Of a DNA stretch of 64,000 nt, positions 1 to 10,419 are shown piece by piece. The notes beneath the pieces are model-generated. The model saw only the letters and a list, made by a program, of their open reading frames with translations, ran no database searches and was not told the DNA's origin. The DNA comes from Oenanthe sinensis. Its lineage: Eukaryota > Streptophyta > Magnoliopsida > Apiales > Apiaceae. The DNA lies in contig JAPMAC010000207.1 in NCBI GenBank assembly GCA_028671895.1, forward strand, positions 6,324,001 to 6,388,000, given 5' to 3'. The position numbers were made by a program, and so were the translations under genes. Each line of letters begins with the position of its first letter. The stretch's first letter is position 1.

Positions 1-1
1 T

Positions 2-2575
2 CAATTCTCCCATCATGCTCATTTGATACCTGGACTGCATTAACTTTGAAAATCTTTCACAGAGTTTCTCATTAGTGGAACCAAATATAATATCATCAAC
101 ATATATTTGAACCAATAATAAATCCTTACCTTGAGTTCTGTAAAACAAGGTTTTATCAATTGTTCCTCTAGTGAAACCATTTTCAAGTAAGAATAGAGCC
201 AGAGTTTCATACCAGGCCCTTGGTGCTTGCTTTAGTCCATATAGAGCTTTATCCAGTCTGTAGACATGACTTGGATATTTTGTATTGACAAAGCCAGGTG
301 GTTGTTCAACATAGACTTCTTCTTCAAGTTCACCATTTAAAAATGCACTTTTAACATCCATCTGGTAGACCTTGAATTTCTTATGAGCAGCATAAGCAAG
401 AAAAATTCTGATTGCCTCAAGTCTAGCTACAGGTGCATAGGTTTCATCATAATCAATCCCCTCCTGTTGAGAATAACCTTTGGCTACCAGTCTTGCCTTG
501 TTTCTTGTAATTATTCCATCAGAGTATGTCTTGTTCCTGAATACCCATTTTGTGCCAACAATATATCTGTTCTTTGGCCTTGGGACTAGGGTCCAAACTT
601 CATTCCTTTCAAACTCATTCAATTCTTCCTGCATTGCAGTAATCCAATCTGCATCTTTCAAAGCATCTTCAACCTTCTTTGGTTCTGTTTGTGAAAGAAA
701 ACTATGAAATAGACATTCATTTTGAGTAGCTTTTCTTGTTTTTATTCCACTTTCCAAATCACCTATAATTAAATCAGGTGTGTGATCTTTGGTCCATTTC
801 CTTGGATGTGGAAAGTTCCTTGAACTAGATGATCCCCCATGATCTGTGCCTTCATAGAATGATCCTTCTGTAAATGATGATCCTCCCCCTGAAGATGTGT
901 TTCCATCAGTATTTGATGTCTCAGAGTTTATGTACTCAGAGTTTGAATTATCAGAGATTGAGGTATCAGTGTTTGTGGTCTCAGAGTTTGAATGATCAGA
1001 GTTTAGGGTTTCAGAGTTTGTGTTGTTCAGAGTTTGGTCAGACTCTGATATTTCAATAGTTGAATCTCCAATGTCAGTATTTGATTGATTTTGCTCCCCC
1101 TCAACATGTGCAGTTTCTTCAATTTCTATTTCAATCATTTCTGAATCAGAGTTTAAAGAATCAGAGTTTGCTTCTCCAGGATTTGGTTGATCAGTGTTTA
1201 TCTCGTTAGAGTTTATTTTCTGCAGTTCATTCTCAAATCTCAGAGTTTCCTGTGCATCTTTATCATGTAACCCATCTATCTTCCCTTCATCAAAGGAGAC
1301 ATTAATTGATTCCATGACTGTCCTTGTCCTTAAGTTGAATACTTTGAATGCCCTTGAAGAGGTTTTAGAAGTTGTTGCATATCCAATAAAAATTCCTTCA
1401 TCTGCTTTAAGTTCAAACTTCTTCAATTGTTCAGGATGTGTTTTGAGAATAAAACACTTGCATCCAAAGATGTGAAAGTACTTGACATTTGGCTTTCTTC
1501 CTTTCAAAGATTCATATGGAGTCATTCCATGTTTGTTTATTAAAGAACAATTCTGAGTGATGCATGCAGTGTTCACAGCTTCTGCCCAAAAATAAGTAGG
1601 TAGTTTTGCTCCTTCTAGCATTGTTCTGGCAGCTTCTATTAAAGTTCTGTTCTTTCTTTCAACTACACCATTTTGTTGAGGTGTGCCAGGTGCTGAGAAT
1701 TGTTGAGTAATACCTTTTGTTGAGCAGAATTCCTCCATTGTTGAGTTCTTAAACTCTGTTCCATTGTCACTCCTTAAATTCTTTACTTTGTGAGTTGATC
1801 CATTTTCAATCATTGCAATATGATCAATGATTGTTTCTGCAGTTTCATCCTTCTTGTGCAAAAAGTACACCCAAGTAAATCTAGTGAAATCATCAACTAT
1901 TACCAGAGTGTATTTCTTCTTTCCAATGGACATGATGTTAACTGGACCAAATAAGTCAAGATGCAATAGATGAAAAGGTTGATCAATAGAGTTTTCAGTT
2001 TTGCTCTTGAAAGATGTCTTCCTTTGTTTGGCCTTTTGACATGAATCACAGAGTCCATCAGGATGAAATTGAACTTTTGGAAGACCTCTAACTAGGTCCT
2101 TCTTCACTAACTCATTAATGTTTCCAAAGTTCAAGTGACACAACTTTTTGTGCCAATTCCAGCTTTCCATTGGTGATGCCTTTCCAAGTAGACAGGTTAA
2201 GGGACCATTAGAATTAACATCCAAGCTAGCTTCAAATAGGTTATTATGTCTGTGGCCAATAAGAACTACTTTTCCATTCTTCTTGCTTTTCACTTCACAA
2301 TGAGTTCCATGAAATTCCACAGAGAAACCTCTGTCTGTCATTTGACTCACACTGAGCAGATTATGTTTGAGTCCTTCAACCAGAGCAACTTTCTCAATGA
2401 TGACATTTCCAATCACAATGTTGCCATATCCCAGTGTTCGTCCTATGTTGCCATCTCCATAAGATACTGCTGGGCCAGCCTTCTCCTCAAACTCTGAAAG
2501 CAGGGATTTATTTCCAGTCATATGTGCAGAACATCCACTATCAATCACTAGAATGTTCTTTCTGTTTCCCTGCAA
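2..2575 (-). CDS. pol: E1 pol: protease, integrase, reverse transcriptase (3' end outside window)
   Basis: A single frame runs open from just after a TGA at 2576-2578 to the window edge. In order: aspartic protease with the DSGCSAHMTG active site (about 2516-2545); GAG-pre-integrase zinc region (about 2050-2170); integrase core with LFGPVN, RSDNGTEF and PQQNGVVERKNR carrying the DDE residues (about 1630-1960); a Ser/Asn/Asp-rich linker (about 870-1250); then reverse transcriptase with GTKWVFRNK, MDVKSAFLNGELEEEVYVEQ, YGLKQAPRAWY and the catalytic YVDDIIFGSTN (about 80-110). It would make and integrate the element's cDNA. There is no ATG at its start: the frame opens at TTGCAGGGAAACAG, about 15 bases after the gag stop and in another frame. 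Linker repeats of TCAGAGTTT encode NSD/NSE/NTD units. RNase H is not visible. Confidence 0.9.
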   Translation of the reverse strand, partial: MQGNRKNILVIDSGCSAHMTGNKSLLSEFEEKAGPAVSYGDGNIGRTLGYGNIVIGNVIIEKVALVEGLKHNLLSVSQMTDRGFSVEFHGTHCEVKSKKNGKVVLIGHRHNNLFEASLDVNSNGPLTCLLGKASPMESWNWHKKLCHLNFGNINELVKKDLVRGLPKVQFHPDGLCDSCQKAKQRKTSFKSKTENSIDQPFHLLHLDLFGPVNIMSIGKKKYTLVIVDDFTRFTWVYFLHKKDETAETIIDHIAMIENGSTHKVKNLRSDNGTEFKNSTMEEFCSTKGITQQFSAPGTPQQNGVVERKNRTLIEAARTMLEGAKLPTYFWAEAVNTACITQNCSLINKHGMTPYESLKGRKPNVKYFHIFGCKCFILKTHPEQLKKFELKADEGIFIGYATTSKTSSRAFKVFNLRTRTVMESINVSFDEGKIDGLHDKDAQETLRFENELQKINSNEINTDQPNPGEANSDSLNSDSEMIEIEIEETAHVEGEQNQSNTDIGDSTIEISESDQTLNNTNSETLNSDHSNSETTNTDTSISDNSNSEYINSETSNTDGNTSSGGGSSFTEGSFYEGTDHGGSSSSRNFPHPRKWTKDHTPDLIIGDLESGIKTRKATQNECLFHSFLSQTEPKKVEDALKDADWITAMQEELNEFERNEVWTLVPRPKNRYIVGTKWVFRNKTYSDGIITRNKARLVAKGYSQQEGIDYDETYAPVARLEAIRIFLAYAAHKKFKVYQMDVKSAFLNGELEEEVYVEQPPGFVNTKYPSHVYRLDKALYGLKQAPRAWYETLALFLLENGFTRGTIDKTLFYRTQGKDLLLVQIYVDDIIFGSTNEKLCERFSKLMQSRYQMSMMGEL

Positions 2576-2589
2576 TCAGTAAATGCAAT

Positions 2590-4845
2590 TTAATTAGTAG
2601 TTATGGGGACCCAAACTAGTTTGGGTCCTTTCTTTGAAAACTTGTTAACTTTTGCAGCAGAAGTTCTTTTGTCAGAGTTTGTGTTAACAGAGTTTACATG
2701 ATCAGAGTTTGCATTCACAGATTTTGTACTGTCAGAGTTTACACTCCTTTTATCAGACTTTATCACATATATTTGCTTGACAGTATGTTTTGGAGAATTA
2801 CTTATTCGAGGCTGTGGTTTGTAAGAATTGTAATACAAATTATGATAATCTTTGCATGTATAAATGGTATGCCATAAACTACCACAATGAAAACAGGGAT
2901 TGTTTCTTGTTTGTTTTCTAGCCTCAAACCTAGGTCTTTCAGGTTCTTTCTTTTTCTTGTGTTTGCAATCAATAGCAAGGTGATTAGAATTACCACAAGT
3001 AAAACAGGTTTTCCTAGGAGCATCAGGGATATTCATGTAATTATTCTCCTTAGTAATTCCTACTTTACCATTCCTATTTCTTTTCACCTTTTTAGATTTC
3101 TTAGTGACTGCCTTCAACTTTTCTTTAAGTTGCTTATGAGAAAGTAACCCTACATTCACCTTTTTAGAGTCTAGCACACTATTATTTTTAGAGCATTCAG
3201 GGAGAGTTTTCTTATTATCACTAGCTCTAACAAACTTCACAGGTTCACTCAATGTTCCTTTTGTGTGTGAATTAGTGTGAATTTCTTTATTAGATTCATA
3301 ACCTAGGGCAGATGTCCAATTCTTTTCAGAAAGCATTTGTTGGACCTTCTTACCAGAGTTTGTCCAAACTCTGAAGGTCTCTTTTTCCTTAGCTATCTCA
3401 GATTTCAAATATGTGACTTATATTTCTAACTGAGTTTGCATGTGTATAGCATTCTCACAGTCTTTCTTAAAGCTAAGCATGTGTACAAGTTCAGTTTCAA
3501 GAAAGTCATTCCTAGCATTCAGAGTTTGTATTTCAAATTTTAATCTTTCATTCTCAAGAGACTGTGACTTAAAGCTAACATGCAAATTTCTAAGAAAAGA
3601 CTTTAATTCATGAATATCTTCAGTATCAAAATTGAAAACAGAGTTTGGTACCTTGTCAGAGTTTAAGATGGGAGAATCAGAGTTTGCCATGAGAGCATAA
3701 TTAGTTTCTTCTTCAGAGTCTGAGGAGTCCATCCAATCTTTCTTTGATGTGATGAGAGCTTTCCCAGATTCCTTGCTTCTGCACTCAGTAGCAAAATGTC
3801 CCATCTTGTTGCACTTGTAACACTTGACTTTTGATTTATCAAGAGTTTTTGATTTTCCATCTCTATCTTCTCTTCTTCTGAATCTGTCTTTATTGTCTGA
3901 CTCACTATGCTTCTCCTGATAGTTTCCTTGCTTCCTAAATTTTCTGTATTTCTTGAAGCTTTTGACAAACATAGCAAACATCTCCATCATGTCAGAGTCT
4001 GAAGAATTATCAGAGTTTACATCAGAGTTTGCCTCAAACTCTGATTCACTGCTATCTTGGAGTACTACTTTTTTCCCTTTCCTTGTTGAAGCCTTAAGCA
4101 CCTTTTCCTTTGGTTCTTCAATTTTTGCTTCAACATTCAAAGCAATAGGTCTTGCCTTGTTACTCTTTCTGTTTCTTCTTTGCTGTAACTCCAGATCATG
4201 AGTTTTCAATTTGCCATAAACTTCATCTAAGGACATCTCATCCAAATCAGCCCTGTCTCTAATCAAGGATGTCTGCAGATCCCATTCTTCTGGAAGAGCC
4301 CTCAGAAATTTGGTGTTTGAATCTTCATTGTCATATACTTTATCCACCAAAGCCAAGTTGTTCAACAGAGTTAGAAATCTGTCATAGATATCTGTGAGGG
4401 ACTCATTCTGCTTAGCCTCAAAGTATTCATACTCTTGGATTAGAACAGATCTTTTATTTTTCTTTATCTCCTTGGTTCCTTGACATTGAACCTCCAGTGC
4501 ATCCCAGATTTCTTTGGCAGTTTTGCAAGCTATTACCCTGTTAGACATTACAGAGTCAAGACTGTTATGCAGAATATTTCTTACCTTTGCATCTTTCAAG
4601 ACTTCCTATTTTTCTTCATTAGTCCATTCTTTCTTGTCCTTCGGGGTGTAATACTCAGGGATTTGTCTTCCTTCCACAATTGTAGAAGGCACCAGTTTGG
4701 TGGGTAGGTACTGACCTGTATGGATTCTATCTAAGTAATCAGGATCAGTTGCTTCTAAGAACATCATCATCTTCACCCTCCATGTAGGGTATTCAGCCTT
4801 CTTCAATATTGGAATTCTGATGCTCTCATACTTGCTTCCAGACAT
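2590..4845 (-). pseudogene. gag: E1 gag, two in-frame stops
   Basis: The start is the ATG at 4843-4845, shared with E3 (both begin MSG-KYESIRIP). The N-terminal half is the copia capsid domain. Three zinc-binding clusters follow: CYKCNKMGHFATEC (about 3780-3825), CFTCGNSNHLAIDC (about 2965-3010) and CFHCGSLWHTIYTC (about 2855-2900). The frame is constant from 4845 to 2590 but carries TAG at 4603-4605 and TAA at 3418-3420; the E3 copy has sense codons near both sites, so these are decay mutations. Asn-Ser-Asp tracts coded by TCAGAGTTT lie at about 2660-2760, 3510-3700 and 4000-4060. The stop at 2590 is in a different frame from pol. Confidence 0.88.
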
Positions 4846-4880
4846 GATTATTTGATCTTTTGAGTTGAAATTTACTGACT

Positions 4881-4892
4881 GCTCTGATACCA
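4881..4892 (-). other. E1 primer-binding site
   Basis: On the minus strand this reads TGGTATCAGAGC, complementary to the 3' end of plant initiator-methionine tRNA, the usual primer for copia elements. It sits two bases inside the LTR edge at 4895, which fixes the LTR boundary and element orientation. Confidence 0.93.
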
Positions 4893-5229
4893 ATTGTTTC
4901 CCAGAATAATCAATCTATTACAGAAGGGGGGTTGAATGTAATAGTGCCTGTAAATCGATTATGAACACAAGTATGTTGAATGGAATACTATTTTGTATTA
5001 ATAATGAACTTGAATACAAAACTCTCTCAAGATATAAAGTTCTTAAGAGCTGCTAGGTTACAAGATATTGCTTTTATATAAATTCTTAATTCGATATAAT
5101 TCGACATTGAATTATAACCTATCTCTGTGTTTATATAGACACAGCTACAAATACAATTACAAAACAAATTATGATAAGAATAGATTTAATAAGGTAATTA
5201 GACTTGCACTTGAATTCCTTCTTACTATC

Positions 5230-5402
5230 CAAATCAGACTCTGATTTGTCTGTTTCCTTTTCTGATAAACTCTGTCGGTTGATAATCTCTGATAGAGCAT
5301 TCTCTGTTAGAGTAAACTCTGATCGAGTATTCTCTGATAGAGCATTCTCTGTTAGAGTAAACTCTGATCGAGTATTCTCTGATAGAGTAAACTCTGACTG
5401 AC
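5230..5402 (-). repeat. 45-bp tandem repeat in E1 U3, built on ACTCTGAT
   Basis: Two exact 45-bp units (5291-5335, 5336-5380) plus a partial third, with degenerate flanking copies. Each unit is rich in CTCTGATAGAG and AACTCTGAT, the same short word that recurs in E1 gag and the integrase-RT linker. The small ORFs here on both strands are by-products of the repetition. Confidence 0.85.
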
Positions 5403-5559
5403 AGCTTCCTTAATTTTCCCTTTCCTTCCCATAGCATATCTGCAATAAATTTGTTTTGATCTTCGAAGACTTTCCTTTAAACTAGCTGTTTGAATCAACC
5501 GAATACTCATCTCCTTTAAGCTTCGAGAAGTCAGGCTGTGAGCTAATCAATCGAGTACT

Positions 5560-5880
5560 TGTGAGACTTCTCGATTGGTAAATATCCGTTGATGACTTCT
5601 CGATCAATAAATATCCGTTGATGACTATATATCCGTTGATGAGTTCTCGATCAGGAAATATATGTTGTCGAGTTCTCGATTGATAAATATCAGTTGATGA
5701 CTTGAGTTCTCGATTGATAAATATCAGTTGATGACTTGAGTTCTCGATCGATGACTTCTCGATTGGCTTTATCAGTCGATGGCTTATTATCAGTTGATGA
5801 CTTATCGATCGATATTTATCAGTCGATTGCTTCTTGCAGATAGATATCCGTTGATTGATTCTTGCAGATAGACTGTGCTA
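5560..5880 (-). repeat. Degenerate repeat array in E1 U3 (TTGATGACTT / TCTCGATTGAT)
   Basis: Contains at least two exact 34-bp units beginning GAGTTCTCGATTGATAAATA around 5674-5740, flanked by many looser copies of ATATCCGTTGATGA and TTCTCGATCGATGA. The words resemble the E4 motif (ATCGATTGAT) more than the TCAGAGTTT word of E1, so the E1 U3 looks like a mixture of two motif types. Confidence 0.8.
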
Positions 5881-5929
5881 AATCCTGTTCTAGTATTTTG
5901 TACATCATCAAATTATTATATTCCTAACA

Positions 5930-6428
5930 ATAGGCTATCAGAGTCTGAAGATCATCAGAGTCTATAAAGCCAAAGCTGAATTTGGAAGATGATGATAATA
6001 AAGGAAAGTCTTCGAAGATAAAGGGAAAGATATTGCAGATATATTATGGGAAGGAAAGAAAGTTACAGAAAGAAACTATCAGCTAATAGATATAAAAAAA
6101 TTCCTGATTAATAGTAATTGTATTATTAGTTGATAAGCAGATCTCTATATAAACACTCTATGTAACCTGATGTATGAAGTCGAAGTTTTGAGAGAGCATA
6201 GAGATAGAGAGAGTTGTTGTGATAAACACATAATAGCAACTAGGGTTTATCTACACCCTAAGAGAGTTTGTATTTATTCATCAATAATACAAACAATATT
6301 TTCTTCATAACTCTATGTTTATTCGTTGTTCTTTATTTGAAGCTTAAATCTACTTAAGGTGATTTTAATATAGGCAAAAAGAAGACAGAAGTATTCAACC
6401 CCTCCTTCTACTTGTGTGACTGGGAAAA
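5930..6428 (+). repeat. Truncated LTR remnant, plus orientation
   Basis: Resembles the reverse complement of the E2 LTR from its TCAGAGTCT repeats to its 3' tail: shared blocks include GGAAAGTCTT, a TATATAAACAC promoter box near 6150, TTGTATTTATTCATC, and the terminal CTTCTACTTGTGTGACTGGGAAAA. The first part is missing because E1 is inserted at 5930. It may be a solo LTR or the end of a lost element; no primer-binding site follows. Confidence 0.78.
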
Positions 6429-6495
6429 TAAAATTTAAATTGTTGAAATCAAAAACCTTCACCTTAAGGTCAAGAACTCTTGAAATAACTCCTCC

Positions 6496-7201
6496 TTAAT
6501 CATTAAAAAGGTATCCTTCCTTCTCAACAAGAGCTTGATCAACTTTAGGAGCACCATCCTTTGCAGCAAAAGAGGCGGAAACAATTATAGAATCTTTCCG
6601 AGCATCTTTGAAAATGAACTCAGATAGCATCTTCTTGAGCTCTGCATTGTCAGACTTGAGGACTTGCATATCTTTGTACATAGCCTGCATCTCCTTTAGT
6701 AAATCTTCTATGCTTGCCTTCAATTCACCAAAAGTGAGCTTAATGTCAACAGAGGGTGTCTCGGCTGCCTAGAGACATAGAAGGATGATTGATTGGAACC
6801 ACAACTTGTGGTATCTTATCAGGAAATCCATTTTCATTCATTCTCAGGTTGGACCGAGTTAGGATTAAACCATTAAAAAACTCTATTGTAGTCATATTAT
6901 CCCTATCATCCAATTTTACCCCAGAGTACTTGAAAATTTTGGTTAACAACAAACTATAAGGAAAAGAGGTTTTCTTTTGTGTCACTGAAGCTACCATATT
7001 TTTCAAGATAATACCAGTCACATCAAATTTCTTCCCTTTCATCAATAAAGTCACAATAATTAAGTCTTGATAGGTTATAATGGACTTGTTTCCTTGGCTA
7101 GGATAAATGTTCATACGACAAATCTTAAAAAGCAGATTTTCCACAGGATCCATGACAAGAGTGGTAGGAAGACTTATATCATCACACAAAAAAATCTCCA
7201 C
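6496..7201 (-). pseudogene. Fragment of a plant transposon-protein gene
   Basis: Two minus-strand reading frames, offset by a frameshift near 6735. The upstream one (7201-6746) has the pattern YQDLIIVTLLMKGKKFDV ... ILKNMV ... SFPYSLLLTKIFKYSGV, which I recognise as the conserved core of the plant putative-transposon-protein family seen in many plant genomes. The downstream one (6723-6496) is a short charged segment with heptad-like leucines (EDLLKEMQAMYKDMQVLKS), probably a coiled coil. The N-terminal part is missing. Function is unknown; it is possibly a relative of the extra ORFs of the copia elements, but I cannot prove this by eye. Confidence 0.5.
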
Positions 7202-8760
7202 TCACAATTCGATGTTGTTCACCTCGGAAAACTCATCAAATATTGCACAAACATCTTTCTTAATAAATGGGATAACCAAATCATAATAACTTGAATTTTC
7301 ATGATCACACATAACGGTAAACTGCTAGCTTGTTACACCTTAACAAGTTCTATATGTTCTATAATAGACTGCTATATTAAATTATACAAACATGTTTTTG
7401 TAGGAATTATAGTAAAATAACCTGCCACTAAAAAGTCTTACAGGAAGCAGAATTGTATCTGCTCGTGAACTTCATTTGCATTTTATAAAGGATTATTATA
7501 TATGTACATTCATCTAGATACTATGTTTTTAAATATATATCCAAGCTCATATTCTATTATTAAAAATGTTTTTTCTATTTTGTAGGAAGCAGTTGCTTTC
7601 GATTCAAACTCTTTTAAACAACAATTACTTATCTATTTATCCATATTTATAAGAGTTGTTTTCCCATATTTATCTAAACCTTACCTCCTATATCTATGTA
7701 CTAAGTTTGAATTAATTTGTTTCACGACATTATACTTTATCTTTAATTCAAATTAACTGTTGTATGCTTTTAGTATATAACATGGCTAAAATTTTCATTC
7801 AAATTTAATATTACTATAACTCAATTTTTGATCTTGAAAAGCTTTCTTATCATCTCTAAAAACAAAGCTTAATGACATATTGATTACGTACCATTTTAGA
7901 GAATTTAGTTTAATTTTTAAACATCTTTCTACTTTATATTGTTCAAGGCACTTTTCGTTCAGTAGTAGAACTCGAGGTGAGACTGATCTCATAGTCACCT
8001 AGTGCCTTTATTAAAGTAAATTTCTCGTGCTTTAGGTTCAGGTACGTTCAATAGGGAGGAATATTGAAATTGTTCAAAGTGTAAGGATTAGTCACCGAAA
8101 GTTTCAGTGTGATCTAGATTATATTAAAGGAGTTTGTTGCTATAACATTCACTAATTCAAAGTTACAAAGAGATCAATAACATGTGAAATTCATCAAGTG
8201 GAACTCAAGGAATTCAAGGGTTCAAGAATCAGATTTTCAAGGAGAAACGGTGGTGTGCTAGTAATTGATTGCTCTAAGTTGCTAGGATAATATATAGCAA
8301 CCCAATTTAGTGACTAGGAAACAGGATCGGGATGTAGACCATTAAAACTAGTCAACTAAGGGTCGAACCTGACTAAATGTCTTGTGCCTCCTTTATATTA
8401 CTGCAATTCATTTTAAACTGACTTACATTTATAATAGCTTGCTATAACACTTTATTAAATTGAAAACAGTATGCCATTATACCATGCACAATAGACTACT
8501 TCAATAATAGTCGGCTATTATACTTAGTAAACATTAAAATTGGACATAGTCAACCATAGAACACCTATTCACCCCCTCTAGGTACATTTACCTAGAGTTA
8601 TTCTTATTTATGAATTTAAAATTATATATTAAATTAAAATATTGATTCTAAACTTTTATTGACTACAAAAATATAAATTTTATAACAAGTTTAACTATAT
8701 TTTTTTACATCTTAAATTACGTATTAAAATTCAAAACAAATATTGTTTTTACTTAATAAA
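7202..8760. other. AT-rich intergenic stretch, possible LTR tail at its end
   Basis: No coding signal. The last part (about 7930-8605) has prose typical of an old plus-strand LTR, ending in CCTATTCACCCCCTCTAGGT, a string common near the 3' ends of plant LTRs, but I could not find matching TG/CA ends or a target duplication. Confidence 0.35.
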
Positions 8761-9243
8761 TGTTATTCCTAAGAACAATGTCAATATTTGGAGAAGGGGG
8801 GGGGGGGGGTTGAATACAAATATTAAAACTTTTTAGGACTTTTAATATTTGTTCTTGATGTTTGATAGATTGACAGAATATGTTTGAACAAACAACTGAA
8901 AATTAAAATGAACAAAGAGAGATTTAAAAATTACTGATGGATTCGTTTTTCCATCAGATATATATTTTTGCTCAATGTTCCTAGGTTAAAAGATAACCTA
9001 GCTTCGTTTTTACAAAGTTAGAAAGAATCAACTGATCTTATAATATGCTCTTAAGCTTGAACACTTGATTTGAGAAATATTGTCCAAATTATCAGTTGAC
9101 TCATATAAACATTTCAACTGATAAATGGTTTCCTGATCAATTGATATTTATAAATTTTCATATCAATTGATCAGTTACATAAAATAAAATTTCTATGATT
9201 CTAAGATTAATGTTATCATCAAATTACATGTAGATTCCTAACA
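8761..9243 (-). mobile_element. Solo LTR of the E4 family (483 bp)
   Basis: Begins TGTTATTCCTAAGAAC and ends TTCCTAACA, exactly as the E4 LTR at 52777-53894, and is flanked by a perfect 5-bp target duplication ATAAA (8756-8760 and 9244-9248). No internal sequence is present, so it is a solo LTR left by LTR-LTR recombination. Compared with E4 it lacks about 640 bp of U3 (E4 positions about 53090-53735), the block that carries most copies of the E4 motif. A run of 14 G lies at 8796-8809, against seven in E4. Confidence 0.93.
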
Positions 9244-10419
9244 ATAAAATTGCCTAACTTTTCCCCAAAAAAATTATAGTAATTTGTAGTTTTAAAACAA
9301 TTCCATCATATATTTGAGTGACAATAAAAATGAGAGGTATAAATATTGCCTAATTGTCAGGATTTTGGTATATTATTAAATTGTAAGTATAATTATAAGT
9401 ATTAATATATAATATCAAAGATATCATTTAATTAAGAACTATTTTAAAAATTGGATTAATAAAATTTTGAGTTGATATTAAGGATAGCATTTAATTAAGA
9501 ACTATTTTAAAAATTGAATTAGTCAAAATTTGAGTAAATTAAAATTGAGTGATCGAGTAAAACAATCTGAAAATTTTATTAACACCTAGTATTTCGGTTA
9601 TAATTGTATTTTAATTTATTTACTTTTTAAATTTTTAATAAAATTTAATATAGATTAAATGATAATTTTAATAAAATTTAATGTAAATAGTGAGTTGTAA
9701 CTTTTAAATAAATTTCATTACGAGTTTTTGAATGATAAAATTGAATATTTTAAGTATGGTATATGATATTAGATTGTAAGTGGGGTTTTGAATATATAAT
9801 TTTAAAAATATAATTTAATATAATATATTATAAATAGATTATAAGAATGAACCAACTAAAATTCGAGAATAACCAAAATTTGGGGATAACGAAATTACTA
9901 ATTACAAAAAAAAAATTACATTATAAAAATAAAGTATAAACGAATTTAAAAAATAAATATCTAGTTTTAAGCAAAGATACAAAATAAATACTTTTTCTAT
10001 AAAAAGTAAGTACTCTAGTTATTTTCGGAAACAATGCAGAACAAAACACTCCTAAAGGCTAAAGCACATTTACTATTATAAATCAATCCAAACCTGTTAC
10101 TATTATACCTCACAATCAAAACCTGTATACTTGATGTACCAATTTCTCCCGACACATTACTAATTCTCCCGCTAAATGTAAGTTTTCTTCTTCCATATGT
10201 TTTTTTTTTTTTTTATAAGTCATTTTGACTTTTAACACACATTCTAAATATTTTAACTGTATAGTTAAAAGTATGATTTTCAAATTTTTTAAAAAATTTA
10301 AATATGTAATTTATATTTTAATTCAAAAATAAATTAAAATAATAATTTTTATTATGTAATCAAAACACATAAAAATTTGTAGCAAAACTCAAAACGACTT
10401 ATAAAAAGTAAGGCGAAGG
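9244..10419. other. AT-rich stretch without recognisable genes
   Basis: Dominated by A/T tracts, with no sustained reading frame and no LTR ends. A short direct repeat around ATTTAATTAAGAACTATTTTAAAAATTG occurs at about 9426 and 9488. Confidence 0.5.

Larger units (their letters stand above)
1..5929 (-). mobile_element. E1: SIRE-lineage Ty1/copia element, 5' part
   Basis: Reading right to left: 5' LTR (4895-5929), primer-binding site (4881-4892), gag (4845-2590) and pol (2575 to the window edge). The RNase H domain and 3' LTR lie left of position 1. Domain order protease, integrase, reverse transcriptase is the Ty1/copia order, and the proteins resemble the SIRE/Maximus lineage. The right end (5929) cuts into an older LTR remnant of opposite orientation, so E1 is the younger insertion there. 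Pol is open throughout the visible part while gag has two stop codons, so this copy is probably not autonomous. E3 carries the same coding family but a different LTR. Confidence 0.93.
4895..5929 (-). repeat. E1 5' LTR (1035 bp)
   Basis: Bounded by TG at 4895 and CA at 5929. On the minus strand it begins TGTTAGGAATATAATAA and ends GGGAAACA directly before the primer-binding site. A TATATAAA box on the minus strand lies near 5130-5140, the likely promoter. The conserved CAACCCCCCTTCTG segment near the 3' end (4920-4940) recurs in the other copia LTRs of this window. The U3 part holds two repeat blocks, listed separately. The R/U5 part matches the E3 LTR around CCTAGCAGCTCT, but U3 does not. Confidence 0.9.

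Noticed and set aside
383..707. Plus-strand ORFs across E1 pol
   Set aside because: Antisense shadows of the continuous minus-strand reverse transcriptase and linker.
5204..5437. Small ORFs on both strands of the E1 LTR with SDRAFSVRVNSDRV-like repeats
   Set aside because: Translation of the 45-bp tandem repeat in U3; no supporting context.
5560..5880. CRISPR-like regular repeats
   Set aside because: Repeat spacing is irregular, there are no unique spacers of constant length, and the host is a plant; it is a U3 repeat array.
7795..7998. Small minus-strand ORF in AT-rich DNA
   Set aside because: No motif, no context, within length expected by chance.
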